A model generated the notes under the pieces. It had not been told where the DNA came from, made no database searches, and saw nothing but the letters and a program-made list of their open reading frames with translations. The translations under genes were made by a program, and so were the position numbers. From Helicobacter monodelphidis (lineage in GTDB: Bacteria; Campylobacterota; Campylobacteria; Campylobacterales; Helicobacteraceae), in NCBI RefSeq assembly GCF_003288845.1, contig NZ_NHYN01000019.1, positions 1-39,483 of the forward strand: DNA of 39,483 bases, in the 5' to 3' direction. Position 1 is the stretch's first letter. Every line of letters starts with the position of its first letter. This document shows positions 18,833-26,354 of the stretch, one piece after another.

Positions 18833-19507
18833 CTAAGCAATAAATTTATAACCGATTCCCCAAACAGATTTAATATATTTTGGGGTTTTAACATTATCGC
18901 CTAACTTATTTCTTAGATTAGAAATGTGGGTATCAATACTCCTTGAATAATTATTTTCATGGATATTTTCAATTTCATTAATGAGAGTTTCTCTACTGAC
19001 AGGTTCTCCCCTTTTACGGATAAAAAGCATAAGAATACTAAATTCTGTTGGCGTGAGATTTAAAAGTTTTCCATTTAAAAATACCTCTTGCTTATCTTCG
19101 TGAATGCTTAATTCCCCAATCTCAAGAATGTTGGATTCAGTACGATTTCGTTTAAGAAGTGCATGAATGCGTAAAACAAGCTCACGTGGTTCATAGGGTT
19201 TGGCAAGGTAGTCATCAGCACCTAGTTCAAATCCTAGAATCTTGTTGCCTAAGTCACCTCTTGCAGAGGAAATAATGATGGGTGTATTGCAAATTTTTCG
19301 GATTTCACGGCATAAATCAAGTCCGTCCATTTCAGGTAACATCAAATCAAGCACTAAGATATCGAAAGCTTGTGGATTTTGCCTTAGAATGTTGAGAGTG
19401 TGGAGTGGGGAAGCAACAGCTTTGGTTTGAATGTCAAAGCCTTGTAGATAAGTAGAAATAAGTTCTTGTGTTGTTATATCGTCTTCAACAAGTAAGAGTT
19501 TAATCAT
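18833..19507 (-). CDS. OmpR/PhoB-family response regulator
   Basis: A 224-residue regulator: receiver domain (about 1-118) with acidic pocket LLLVEDDITTQ, phospho-acceptor Asp near residue 50 in DILVLDLMLPEMDGLDL, and LAKPYEPRELVLRI; then a winged helix (about 125-224) with LTPTEFSILMLFIRKRGEPV, SIDTHISNLRNKLG and SVWGIGYKF. I chose the ATG at 19507, which overlaps the stop of the upstream Spy-like gene (ATGA) and has GGAG nine bases before it, over a TTG at 19522. It works with the kinase immediately downstream. Confidence 0.92.
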   Translation of the reverse strand: MIKLLLVEDDITTQELISTYLQGFDIQTKAVASPLHTLNILRQNPQAFDILVLDLMLPEMDGLDLCREIRKICNTPIIISSARGDLGNKILGFELGADDYLAKPYEPRELVLRIHALLKRNRTESNILEIGELSIHEDKQEVFLNGKLLNLTPTEFSILMLFIRKRGEPVSRETLINEIENIHENNYSRSIDTHISNLRNKLGDNVKTPKYIKSVWGIGYKFIA

Positions 19508-19914
19508 CTTTGTATACTCCAATCATCAATATTTTTTGCGAAGGCTTTGCGTTGTTCTGGGGTTAGAAGATGATGGATTTTTGTAAAAAAGTTCTTTTCG
19601 GCCTCTAGACGTTTTCGTTCAATCTGCATAGAAGACTCAATATAATAGGTTGCATCATATTGATTTTCTATAAAGAGATTATGATTTAATGCAGAATTTC
19701 TTGCATAATCATCTTGAATAGAGCTATTTTGCAAACGATAGTCGCGGAGAATGTCGCGTAATTTTTTGAATTGCTTTTGGGTAAGTTTAAGGTCTTGTTT
19801 CCAATCGTAGATATAGGCTTGTGAATCATATTCAATACTTTCAGTTTCTGGTTTTATAGTGCCTGCAAATAGTAAGGATACAGAACAGCAGAGTAATATA
19901 AAAAAAGAACGCAC
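19504..19914 (-). CDS. Periplasmic Spy/CpxP-like protein
   Basis: A 136-residue protein with a signal peptide (about 1-18, FFILLCCSVSLLFAG) and an all-helical mature part carrying two LTxxQ-type motifs, LTQKQFKKL and LTPEQRKAF, the hallmark of the CpxP/Spy family of periplasmic chaperones or Cpx-type feedback inhibitors. Start is GTG with GGAG 7 bases upstream. Its stop overlaps the response-regulator start (ATGA), so sensor-system and chaperone are translated together. By analogy with CpxP-CpxR-CpxA it may bind misfolded protein and tune the kinase; this is inference. Confidence 0.72.
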   Translation of the reverse strand: MRSFFILLCCSVSLLFAGTIKPETESIEYDSQAYIYDWKQDLKLTQKQFKKLRDILRDYRLQNSSIQDDYARNSALNHNLFIENQYDATYYIESSMQIERKRLEAEKNFFTKIHHLLTPEQRKAFAKNIDDWSIQR

Positions 19915-19937
19915 TCAAAAACTCCAAAAGTTAAATT

Positions 19938-20354
19938 TTATTTAACAAGTAAAACAGGAATGGGCGTTTTCGTAATAAAATCATCTTGATTGGAAGAGAA
20001 GATTTTATTAAAAAAAGAATCCGCACTTCTACCAATTACTAATAGATGATGATTTTTTGCCTCTTCTAGCACCATTGAAACAGGTTCTCCTTCTTTAATT
20101 AGGGCAGTTGGATTTAAGCCTTTAGAGGTAAAAAATTGTGTGAATTTTTCAAGAACCTCTCTTGCTTTGTCTTCTTCCTTGTTTTCAGCTTCTTCATAGG
20201 CTGTAAGCATTGCATCGCCATAGAGGTTAAATTCCGGTTTAATATGGATAAGCGTAAAAGAACAATCACTCATTGTTCCAAAAAAATCGGTGACATACTC
20301 AGCAGCTCTTTGACATTCTGGTGTATCATCAATAGCAAAAAGAATCTTTTTCAT
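19938..20354 (-). CDS. Universal stress protein (UspA family)
   Basis: A 138-residue UspA-fold protein: KKILFAIDDTPECQRAAEYV at the start, FTLIHIKPEF after strand 2, and the C-terminal HLLVIGRS and TPIPVLLVK strands. The Gly-rich ATP loop (GxxGxxxxxxxxxG[ST]) of ATP-binding members is not seen; the region reads GRSADSFFNKIFSS, so it is probably of the non-ATP-binding (UspA-like) type. Cytoplasmic. It is 23 bases upstream of the Spy-like gene and may share its transcript, with a candidate promoter at 20391-20397. Confidence 0.85.
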   Translation of the reverse strand: MKKILFAIDDTPECQRAAEYVTDFFGTMSDCSFTLIHIKPEFNLYGDAMLTAYEEAENKEEDKAREVLEKFTQFFTSKGLNPTALIKEGEPVSMVLEEAKNHHLLVIGRSADSFFNKIFSSNQDDFITKTPIPVLLVK

Positions 20355-20390
20355 AATCTCTCCTTCAATTGTGCTATATTCTGTAAGGGG

Positions 20391-20397
20391 ATTTATA
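20391..20397 (-). promoter_or_regulatory. Possible -10 box for usp
   Basis: TATAAAT on the minus strand, preceded by TGCAA, about 36 bases before the usp start; AAGGAGAG precedes the ATG. Likely housekeeping promoter for usp and perhaps the Spy-like gene and its two-component pair. Sequence-only inference. Confidence 0.4.
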
Positions 20398-20617
20398 TTG
20401 CACTTTAATGCTGGGTATTCTACAAAAAAATGTTTTCAAAGACAATAAAAAATGTCTTAAATTCTGCAATTAGAGAATGTTGAACTCGTTTCAAGAAAAA
20501 ATTTAAATCTATAGGGGTAGGTAACATTGGATTGATTTATTTTATTGAAAAGTAACCTTTTGTTCTCTTGAATTGCTAGAATAAAATTCTTATAGAATTT
20601 TTTAAGAAAAAAGGGGG

Positions 20618-20623
20618 TAAAAT
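20618..20623 (+). promoter_or_regulatory. Possible -10 box for rpmH-rnpA
   Basis: TAAAAT about 42 bases upstream of the rpmH start, with GGGGG directly before it. GAGAGG precedes the ATG as ribosome-binding site. It is the best plus-strand candidate near the divergence point. Confidence 0.4.
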
Positions 20624-20664
20624 TTCGACTTCCAAAAAATTATTTATGAAGAGAGGTTTGCTTT

Positions 20665-20799
20665 ATGAAGAGAACTTATCAGCCCCACAACACTCCGCGT
20701 AAGCGTACACATGGGTTTCGTGCTAGAATGAAAAGTAAGACAGGAAAAAAAATAATTAATGCACGTCGTCGTTCTGGACGCAAGAGATTAGCCGTATAA
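20665..20799 (+). CDS. rpmH: 50S ribosomal protein L34
   Basis: A 44-residue, strongly basic protein reading [18 protein letters not shown], then [20 protein letters not shown] and RKRLAV, a textbook L34. It is a structural protein of the large ribosomal subunit. Followed after one base by rnpA, the near-universal rpmH-rnpA arrangement. GAGAGG ribosome-binding site 8 bases before the ATG. Short genes like this are easily missed. Confidence 0.98.
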   Translation: MKRTYQPHNTPRKRTHGFRARMKSKTGKKIINARRRSGRKRLAV

Positions 20800-20800
20800 G

Positions 20801-21121
20801 GTGGTTACACTTAAAAAAGGCAAGGAGTTTGAATTTATCTACAAAAGAGGTGCAAAAAAACATGGGTATTTTTTGATACTCTTTTTTTATAGAGGTTCGA
20901 ATAAAAAGGTGGGTTTTACGGTGTCTAAGAAAGTGGGAGATGCGGTGATAAGAAATAGAGTTCGTCGCCAATTACGCGAGATTTATCGTTTTTATGATTC
21001 AAATATCGATGATGGGCAAGTTGTAATTGTTGCAAAATCTTCTATTGTTGGTTCGCATTTTAGCGATATTCAGAGAGAATTTTATATGCTAGGAATGAGA
21101 TTAGGGTTCTTGCACCAATAA
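20801..21121 (+). CDS. rnpA: Ribonuclease P protein component
   Basis: A 106-residue basic protein that assists the RNase P RNA in 5' processing of pre-tRNA. The family motif RNRVRRQLREI is at residues 50-60, preceded by VGFTVSKKVGDAVI. The only workable start is the GTG at 20801, one base after the rpmH stop, as an in-frame stop lies four codons upstream. The lack of its own strong ribosome-binding site suggests coupling to rpmH translation. Confidence 0.94.
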   Translation: MVTLKKGKEFEFIYKRGAKKHGYFLILFFYRGSNKKVGFTVSKKVGDAVIRNRVRRQLREIYRFYDSNIDDGQVVIVAKSSIVGSHFSDIQREFYMLGMRLGFLHQ

Positions 21122-21177
21122 AAAATGTGAACAAAAATGAAGTGATGAAAATCAATTAGGAATTTAAGGAAGTTGAG

Positions 21178-21546
21178 GTGAAAAAAGATATTAATTCTTT
21201 TTTTATAAAATTGTGTCGAGGTTACCAGTTATGGATATCTCCATTGATTGGTGGTTCGAGCTGTAGACATTATCCGACTTGTTCTGAATATTGTATGTGG
21301 CTTTTGGGTAGTGCACCGCTTTATTGGACAATATTGCAGAGTTTTTACCGTGTGGTTCGCTGTCACCCTTTCGCAAAGGGGGGTATTGATTACCCCATTG
21401 TTTTTCGCCGTTATCCGATATTGAGTCTCCAGCCAAAAAGTGATAAGAGGATAGAGCATAAAATCAAAGTTGTTTTTTGGTTGGTTCCCTTTTCTACACG
21501 ACAATCTTTTTTTGGTCAACGATTCTATCTTATAAAATCTCAATAA
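21178..21546 (+). CDS. yidD: Membrane protein insertion efficiency factor YidD
   Basis: A 122-residue protein with the YidD core: FFIKLCRGYQLWISPLIGGS, the Cys cluster CRHYPTCSEYC, and CHPFAKGGIDYPI. Start is GTG at 21178 with AAGGAAGTTGAG upstream. It lies between rnpA and yidC, the classical place, and is thought to help YidC-dependent insertion. The family core is 70-90 residues; here an extra tail of about 40 residues (VFRRYPILSLQPK onward) follows. Confidence 0.92.
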   Translation: MKKDINSFFIKLCRGYQLWISPLIGGSSCRHYPTCSEYCMWLLGSAPLYWTILQSFYRVVRCHPFAKGGIDYPIVFRRYPILSLQPKSDKRIEHKIKVVFWLVPFSTRQSFFGQRFYLIKSQ

Positions 21547-21560
21547 ATAAAGGTTATACT

Positions 21561-23228
21561 GTGCTTGATAAAATCAATAATTTAAGTCCGCAAGTTAGGA
21601 TGATTTTAGCTGTTGTTGTTTGTCTCCTCTTTTTTATTCCTTATAGCTATTATTTTTCTCCAGCCCCGCAAATTGATACAAATTTAACTAAACCGCTTGA
21701 CACAATGAAGACAGTTGCTGCAACACCAACAACACCAACAATTTCTCATACAGATTCTAATGCACCTAGTGTTCCTAATGCCCAAACAATCAGTGCTTCT
21801 GATATTCTTACTGAGGTTAAATTTAAGGATTATCGTTTAGTGATTGATACAATGGGACGCATTGCACAAGTGTATTTAATTGGTGAGCGATACCGGAATG
21901 AGCAAGGGAATGAAGTAGCGATTTTAGATTTAAATAGTCGTGCACGTCCTTTAGAGTTACGTTATAGTAATTCGGAATTTTTAAAAGAAGCATTTTCTCC
22001 AGCTAACCCTTATCGATTAGTTTCCTTTCACCAAACTACAGAAGGAGAGCCACAAAGGGTGCTTTTGCAACAGACTCTTAATCAAACAGAGAATCTAGTG
22101 ATACAAAAGGAAATGATTTTTTATTCTGATGGGCATTATGAAATTCAAATTCAAGGCTTAAAGGATAATGTTAAGACGACTTTGGATTCAGTTATTTTTG
22201 TTACTCCCGGTGCACGTCCTGTTGCTGAAAATGATGCCTTTGTTTTTAAAGGTAGCATTATTAAGGAACGAGGTGGCAGTATTGCAACTTTTGAAAATGG
22301 CGATGTTAGTGATGAACAACAATTTCAAGCAACAGTGACAGCAAGCGTAGACCGTTATTACAGTACAATTTTATATTTAGCAGGAGCGGAACAAACGACG
22401 AGTTCTTTGAATGCAGTAGTTAAAAAAGATACTAACGGTGATCCACTTCCTTTTATCTCTTTTGAGGGGGAAATTTCGCTTGGGGGTTATGTTGGACCTA
22501 AAGACTATAAGCTACTTGTGCAAATTGACCCTTTATTGGGTGATGTTGTAGAATATGGAATCATCACTTTCTTTGCAAAGCCTTTATTTTTGCTTTTAGA
22601 ATGGCTTTATGGAATTTGTGGGAATTGGGGCTGGGCAATTATTTTGTTGACTGTTATTGTGCGACTTGTTCTGTTCCCTTTAACCTATAAAGGGATGATG
22701 TCGATGCAAAAATTTAAAGATATTGCACCTAAAATGAAAGAGATTCAGCAAAAATATAAAGAAGATCCGCAAAAAATGCAAACACAAATGATGGAGCTTT
22801 ATCGTAAACACGGGGCGAATCCTTTGGGCGGTTGTCTACCATTATTGCTACAAATGCCTATTTTCTTTGCAATTTATCGCGTACTTTATAACGCGATTGA
22901 ATTGAAAGGTGCGGAATGGATTTTATGGATTTCAGATTTGTCTGTGATGGATCCATTTTTTGTATTGCCACTTTTGATGGGAGCTTCAATGTTCTTGCAA
23001 CAATACATTACGCCAACGAGTTTCACAGACCCAATGCAGGAAAAGGTCTTTAAATATTTGCCTGTTATTTTTACGATATTTTTTATTACTTTCCCTTCAG
23101 GCTTAGTGCTGTATTGGTTTGTAAGTAATCTTTTCTCTATTGTTCAGCAATTTATTATTAACAAAATTGTCGAAGCAAGAAAAAAACTTTTACATAAACA
23201 AGAAGGATTAGACGATGAAAAAAATTGA
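21561..23228 (+). CDS. yidC: Membrane protein insertase YidC
   Basis: A 555-residue Oxa1/YidC insertase. N-terminal membrane helix (about residues 12-32), large periplasmic domain, then the conserved core: WGWAIILLTVIVRLVLFPLT with the key Arg, the cytoplasmic hairpin MQKFKDIAPKMKEIQQKYK, GGCLPLLLQMPIFFAIYRVL and the last helices ending in IVEARKK. It inserts proteins into the inner membrane, alone or with SecYEG. I chose the GTG at 21561, 9 bases after AAAGG and just past the yidD stop; the frame is open further upstream into yidD but that would not give a sensible N terminus. Confidence 0.95.
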   Translation: MLDKINNLSPQVRMILAVVVCLLFFIPYSYYFSPAPQIDTNLTKPLDTMKTVAATPTTPTISHTDSNAPSVPNAQTISASDILTEVKFKDYRLVIDTMGRIAQVYLIGERYRNEQGNEVAILDLNSRARPLELRYSNSEFLKEAFSPANPYRLVSFHQTTEGEPQRVLLQQTLNQTENLVIQKEMIFYSDGHYEIQIQGLKDNVKTTLDSVIFVTPGARPVAENDAFVFKGSIIKERGGSIATFENGDVSDEQQFQATVTASVDRYYSTILYLAGAEQTTSSLNAVVKKDTNGDPLPFISFEGEISLGGYVGPKDYKLLVQIDPLLGDVVEYGIITFFAKPLFLLLEWLYGICGNWGWAIILLTVIVRLVLFPLTYKGMMSMQKFKDIAPKMKEIQQKYKEDPQKMQTQMMELYRKHGANPLGGCLPLLLQMPIFFAIYRVLYNAIELKGAEWILWISDLSVMDPFFVLPLLMGASMFLQQYITPTSFTDPMQEKVFKYLPVIFTIFFITFPSGLVLYWFVSNLFSIVQQFIINKIVEARKKLLHKQEGLDDEKN

Positions 23229-24306
23229 AGCAACAAATATTAGTGAGGCACTTGTTAAAGCCTCTGAGATTTTAGGAGTTTCTGTTGCAGAGATTGACTA
23301 TGAAACAGTGCAAGAACCCTCTAAGGGTTTTTTAGGTTTAGGTAAGAAGAATGCAATAATAATTGCTTCTGTTAAAAAAATACTAAAACATATTGAAGAG
23401 AATCCACTTGAAGAGATTGAAAAGCGGACACATCTTGCACGCGGTAATTCCACTTCTGAATCACTAAAGCATTCTTATGAGATGCCAAAAACTTTTTTGG
23501 ATAAAGAAGGTGATATGAAGCAAAAAGCTCAGGAAGTTAGTCCCTCTTTTCGTAGTTCACAATCTGCTATACAGGAATCTTCAGCAAAGCTGAATCAAAA
23601 TAATTATGATATGCCACAAGTGCAAGACGGAATTTTTGATAAATTTTTCTCTGATTCTTCTGAACCCTCACAGCAGTGTTCACCTTCTTCATCTACCCAA
23701 TCCGCAAAAGAAAAAGTGCATATTGAGCCGTATTCATCTTTGTCTAAGCAAGCAACGCAACATGAAGATAAAATGGTTGTGCAAGAGGCTACATATACTT
23801 TAAAAGAGAATTCAGGTGAAAGTCGTTTAAAAAATACCCAATCTATTGAGGAAGTTGCAAAGGAAGTGGAACAAGAATTAAAGGAATTATTTGCCTTAAC
23901 ACCTTTTCGAGTGGATACAATTCAGGTGAGTGTTTTTGATTATCAGACATTGTTTATTGAGTTTCAAGGTGAAGATTCTGCACTTTTAATAGGAAAAGAG
24001 GGTTATCGCTATAAGGCACTCTCGTATATGTTGTTTAATTGGATTAATGCTAAATATAATTTTATGATTCGTTTAGAAATTGCAGAGTTTTTAAAAAATC
24101 AAGAAGAGATGATTCAAAGCTATCTAGTACCTATTGTTGAAAGTATTAGGGAGACAGGAAAGGGGCAGACGCGTCCACTTGATGGAGTTTTGGCACATAT
24201 TGCATTAAGGCAATTAAGGATAGAATTTCCCAACAAATATGTTTCTTTTCGTAATAATATGGAAGGTGAAAAATATGTGATTGTGAACGAATTTTTGAAG
24301 GGCTAA
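23215..24306 (+). CDS. jag: Jag/KhpB-family RNA-binding protein (KH and R3H domains)
   Basis: A 363-residue protein overlapping yidC by 14 bases. Domains: Jag N-terminal (about 1-55, KGFLGLGKKNAIII), a long Ser/Gln/Lys-rich linker (about 60-215), a KH domain (about 235-290, ALLIGKEGYRYKALSYMLF), and a C-terminal R3H region (about 295-363, with RPLDGVLAHIALRQLR and FPNKYVSFRN). In other bacteria KhpB/Jag binds RNA and affects cell shape. The linker is long and of low complexity, probably disordered. Confidence 0.88.
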   Translation: MKKIEATNISEALVKASEILGVSVAEIDYETVQEPSKGFLGLGKKNAIIIASVKKILKHIEENPLEEIEKRTHLARGNSTSESLKHSYEMPKTFLDKEGDMKQKAQEVSPSFRSSQSAIQESSAKLNQNNYDMPQVQDGIFDKFFSDSSEPSQQCSPSSSTQSAKEKVHIEPYSSLSKQATQHEDKMVVQEATYTLKENSGESRLKNTQSIEEVAKEVEQELKELFALTPFRVDTIQVSVFDYQTLFIEFQGEDSALLIGKEGYRYKALSYMLFNWINAKYNFMIRLEIAEFLKNQEEMIQSYLVPIVESIRETGKGQTRPLDGVLAHIALRQLRIEFPNKYVSFRNNMEGEKYVIVNEFLKG

Positions 24307-24320
24307 GATGAGGTTTAAAC

Positions 24321-25682
24321 TTGTATGATACAATAGTAGCGATTAGTACCCCATTAGGAATGGGGGCTTTAGCGGTTATTAAAATTAGTGGAGACTTTGC
24401 TTTACCTGTTGTGTTGAGGCTTTGTCGTTTAGAGGCTTCACACAGTATTGTTCCGCGTCTTGCAACTTTGAAAACGATTTATGATTCAGCAGGAGATATT
24501 CTTGATGAGGCGATTGTAATTTATTTTCAATCTCCGTGCAGTTATACTGCTGAAGATGTGGTAGAAGTTCAGTGTCATGGGGGGAGTTTCATCGTGCAAC
24601 AGATTCTAGATGAAATTCTTTCTATGCGAGATATACCTATTCGCCTTGCGAAGGCTGGGGAGTTTACCCAACGTGCACTTTTGAATGGACGCATTGATAT
24701 TACTCAAGCAGAGGCTATTGCACAGATAACACATATTAAAGATATTGCAACACAAAAACTTTTAATGCGTCAATTAAAAGGTGACTTGAGAGAATTTATA
24801 CAGAAAGAGCGTGAGGAATTAATGGAATTCCTTGCACATTCAGAAGTTGTGATTGATTATGCTGAAGAGGATTTACCCTCTAATATCCTTTCTTCTATTC
24901 AGGAAAAAATTGCTGATAAAATCTTTGCAAGTGAACGTATTTTACAAGCTTCTTCTTCATTTGTGCATCATCAAAATGGCTTCCAGGTTGCTTTTGTTGG
25001 ACGTCCAAATACGGGTAAAAGCTCTCTCTTGAATGCTATGCTTTTAAAGAATCGTGCAATTATTAGTGATGTTCCCGGAACAACTCGTGATAGCATTGAA
25101 GAGAGCATGACACTCAATCATCATCATATTCGTTTGGTGGATACAGCAGGAATTCGTCAGAGCGATGATTTAATTGAGCAAGAGGGCGTGAATCGTAGTA
25201 AGGATATTTTGCAAAATAGTGATATTATTCTTGCACTATTTGATTCTTCAGAGCCATTACAAGATGAAGATAAGGAAATTTTAGAATTATTGCGACGTAT
25301 TCCTGCAGAATCTATCGTGATTGTCTTAAATAAAAGCGATTGCGAGGTTTGTATTGATAGAGAAGTTTTTTCGGTATATAAACAAGTTGAAATTAGTGCA
25401 AAATATGGAAAGATACAGCCTTTAATTAAGGTTATATCCGAAATTTTAGAGAAGAAAAATTATAGCACAGAGATAATTTTGAGTTCTCATCGTCAGCTTG
25501 AGTCTTTCAGAATAATGGCACAAGAGTTAAGAGAGTCGCAAGTTCCCTTGCAAGAAGGTGAGTTAGAGTTGTTTTCATTTCATATTAGGGCTGCAATAGA
25601 AGCATTGGAACATATTGTGAAGCCTTTTTGTGTTGATGAATTATTTGATGTAATGTTTTCTCGTTTTTGTTTGGGAAAATGA
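24321..25682 (+). CDS. mnmE: tRNA modification GTPase MnmE (TrmE)
   Basis: A 453-residue GTPase that with MnmG modifies U34 in certain tRNAs. The N-terminal domain has GGSFIVQQIL and GEFTQRALLNGRIDITQAEA; the G domain carries GRPNTGKSSLL (about residue 227), DVPGTTRDSI, DTAGIR and NKSD; the protein ends FCLGK, the C-x-G-K motif carrying the essential Cys. The start is TTG at 24321, since an in-frame stop lies four codons upstream. Last gene of the rpmH run before the integrated element. Confidence 0.96.
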   Translation: MYDTIVAISTPLGMGALAVIKISGDFALPVVLRLCRLEASHSIVPRLATLKTIYDSAGDILDEAIVIYFQSPCSYTAEDVVEVQCHGGSFIVQQILDEILSMRDIPIRLAKAGEFTQRALLNGRIDITQAEAIAQITHIKDIATQKLLMRQLKGDLREFIQKEREELMEFLAHSEVVIDYAEEDLPSNILSSIQEKIADKIFASERILQASSSFVHHQNGFQVAFVGRPNTGKSSLLNAMLLKNRAIISDVPGTTRDSIEESMTLNHHHIRLVDTAGIRQSDDLIEQEGVNRSKDILQNSDIILALFDSSEPLQDEDKEILELLRRIPAESIVIVLNKSDCEVCIDREVFSVYKQVEISAKYGKIQPLIKVISEILEKKNYSTEIILSSHRQLESFRIMAQELRESQVPLQEGELELFSFHIRAAIEALEHIVKPFCVDELFDVMFSRFCLGK

Positions 25683-25813
25683 ATTGGGGGAGAAGGGATT
25701 TATTGTAAAAATAAGCTATCCCTCACAATCTAGCGTATTTTTCCTATATTTTAAGGAGAAACTACTAAGTGGGGAAATCCTAAGATAATAGGGTTTTAAT
25801 CTCAAATGAATTC

Positions 25814-25837
25814 AAAGAGTTCTTTCACAAACTCTTT
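25814..25837. repeat. Perfect inverted repeat downstream of mnmE
   Basis: AAAGAGTT (25814-25821), an 8-base loop, then AACTCTTT (25830-25837). No T tract follows directly on either strand. A second small dyad ATCAT/ATGAT lies at about 25854-25867, followed by a T-rich stretch ending in TTTTTTTT (about 25876-25883), which could end mnmE transcription. The first dyad could also be a binding site near the element boundary. No att duplication was found here. Confidence 0.4.
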
Positions 25838-25883
25838 AAATAACTCTAAAATTATCATTTTAATGATACATTTTAATTTTTTT

Positions 25884-26090
25884 TCATCTTCTAGCCTCCT
25901 CTTTGTACGCTAGTATTTCTTTTTCAAATTTTCGTCTCTCTGCACGATAATTTTTGAAATACTCGTGTTCTGTATTCTCTCTTGCAACCATTCCCAATTT
26001 TTCCATTGCTTCACCAAAAGTTAGTAAAGCTCCTTTGTTGTTTTGCGTATGTTGCATGAACGATAAATCATATTGTGGAATCTTTGACAT
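25884..26090 (-). CDS. Small hypothetical protein at the left flank of the element
   Basis: A 68-residue protein, MSKIPQYDLSFMQHTQNN at the N terminus and a strongly charged C-terminal helix (EYFKNYRAERRKFEKEIL). A good ribosome-binding site (AAGGAG, 7 bases before the ATG) supports it as real. A run of nine A precedes the ribosome-binding site on the coding strand. No family recognised; no membrane segment. It lies opposite in strand to the element genes, so it may be either a chromosomal gene or the element's left-end gene, for example a regulator. Function unknown. Confidence 0.6.
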   Translation of the reverse strand: MSKIPQYDLSFMQHTQNNKGALLTFGEAMEKLGMVARENTEHEYFKNYRAERRKFEKEILAYKEEARR

Positions 26091-26354
26091 TTTCCTACTC
26101 CTTTTTTTTTCTTATTCTATAAAAATGTTTGGATATTTTTAAAGGGTGAAAAGGCATTTTTATGTTTATTTTATGGTAAAAAGTCAATTTTGAAGTTTTG
26201 GAGTAAATAAAAATACGAACTATATTTAAAGGGTAACTTTCTTACAAGAGATATGACTAACTCATAGAAAGGAAAGGATACCATTAAAATGAACTTGTAA
26301 TTATGGTTATGGATATAAACGCGTTTTTAATAATGAATTTTTAAGGAAAATTCA
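26091..26354 (+). promoter_or_regulatory. Leader/control region upstream of the antirepressor
   Basis: 264 bases without a long gene. TTTAAAGGGT occurs at 26138-26147 and 26225-26234, possible operator half-sites. TATATT (26221-26226) could be a -10. A good Shine-Dalgarno run (AAGGAAAGGATACC) precedes a minimal reading frame (Met-Asn-Leu-stop, starting at 26289), and a 13-codon frame at 26303-26344 (MVMDINAFLIMNF) ends 10 bases before the antirepressor ATG. These may be translated leaders or chance. It is the natural switch region of the element. Confidence 0.35.

Larger units (their letters stand above)
20355..20664. other. Divergent intergenic region between usp and rpmH (310 bases)
   Basis: No gene seen. 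It holds a candidate minus-strand promoter for usp (20391-20397), a hairpin AAGACA/TGTCTT (20439-20444 and 20453-20458, loop 8), a hairpin AAAATTC/GAATTTT (20583-20589 and 20595-20601, loop 5) without a clear T tract, and a candidate rpmH promoter at 20618-20623. This is where coding switches from minus to plus strand. Confidence 0.5.

Noticed and set aside
21477-21560. An upstream yidC start at 21477 giving 28 more residues
   Set aside because: It overlaps yidD heavily; the GTG at 21561 has a ribosome-binding site and gives the normal N-terminal membrane helix.
20801-25682. A chromosomal replication origin beside rpmH as in many bacteria
   Set aside because: No dnaA gene or DnaA-box cluster is seen here, and in Helicobacter dnaA lies elsewhere by my knowledge.
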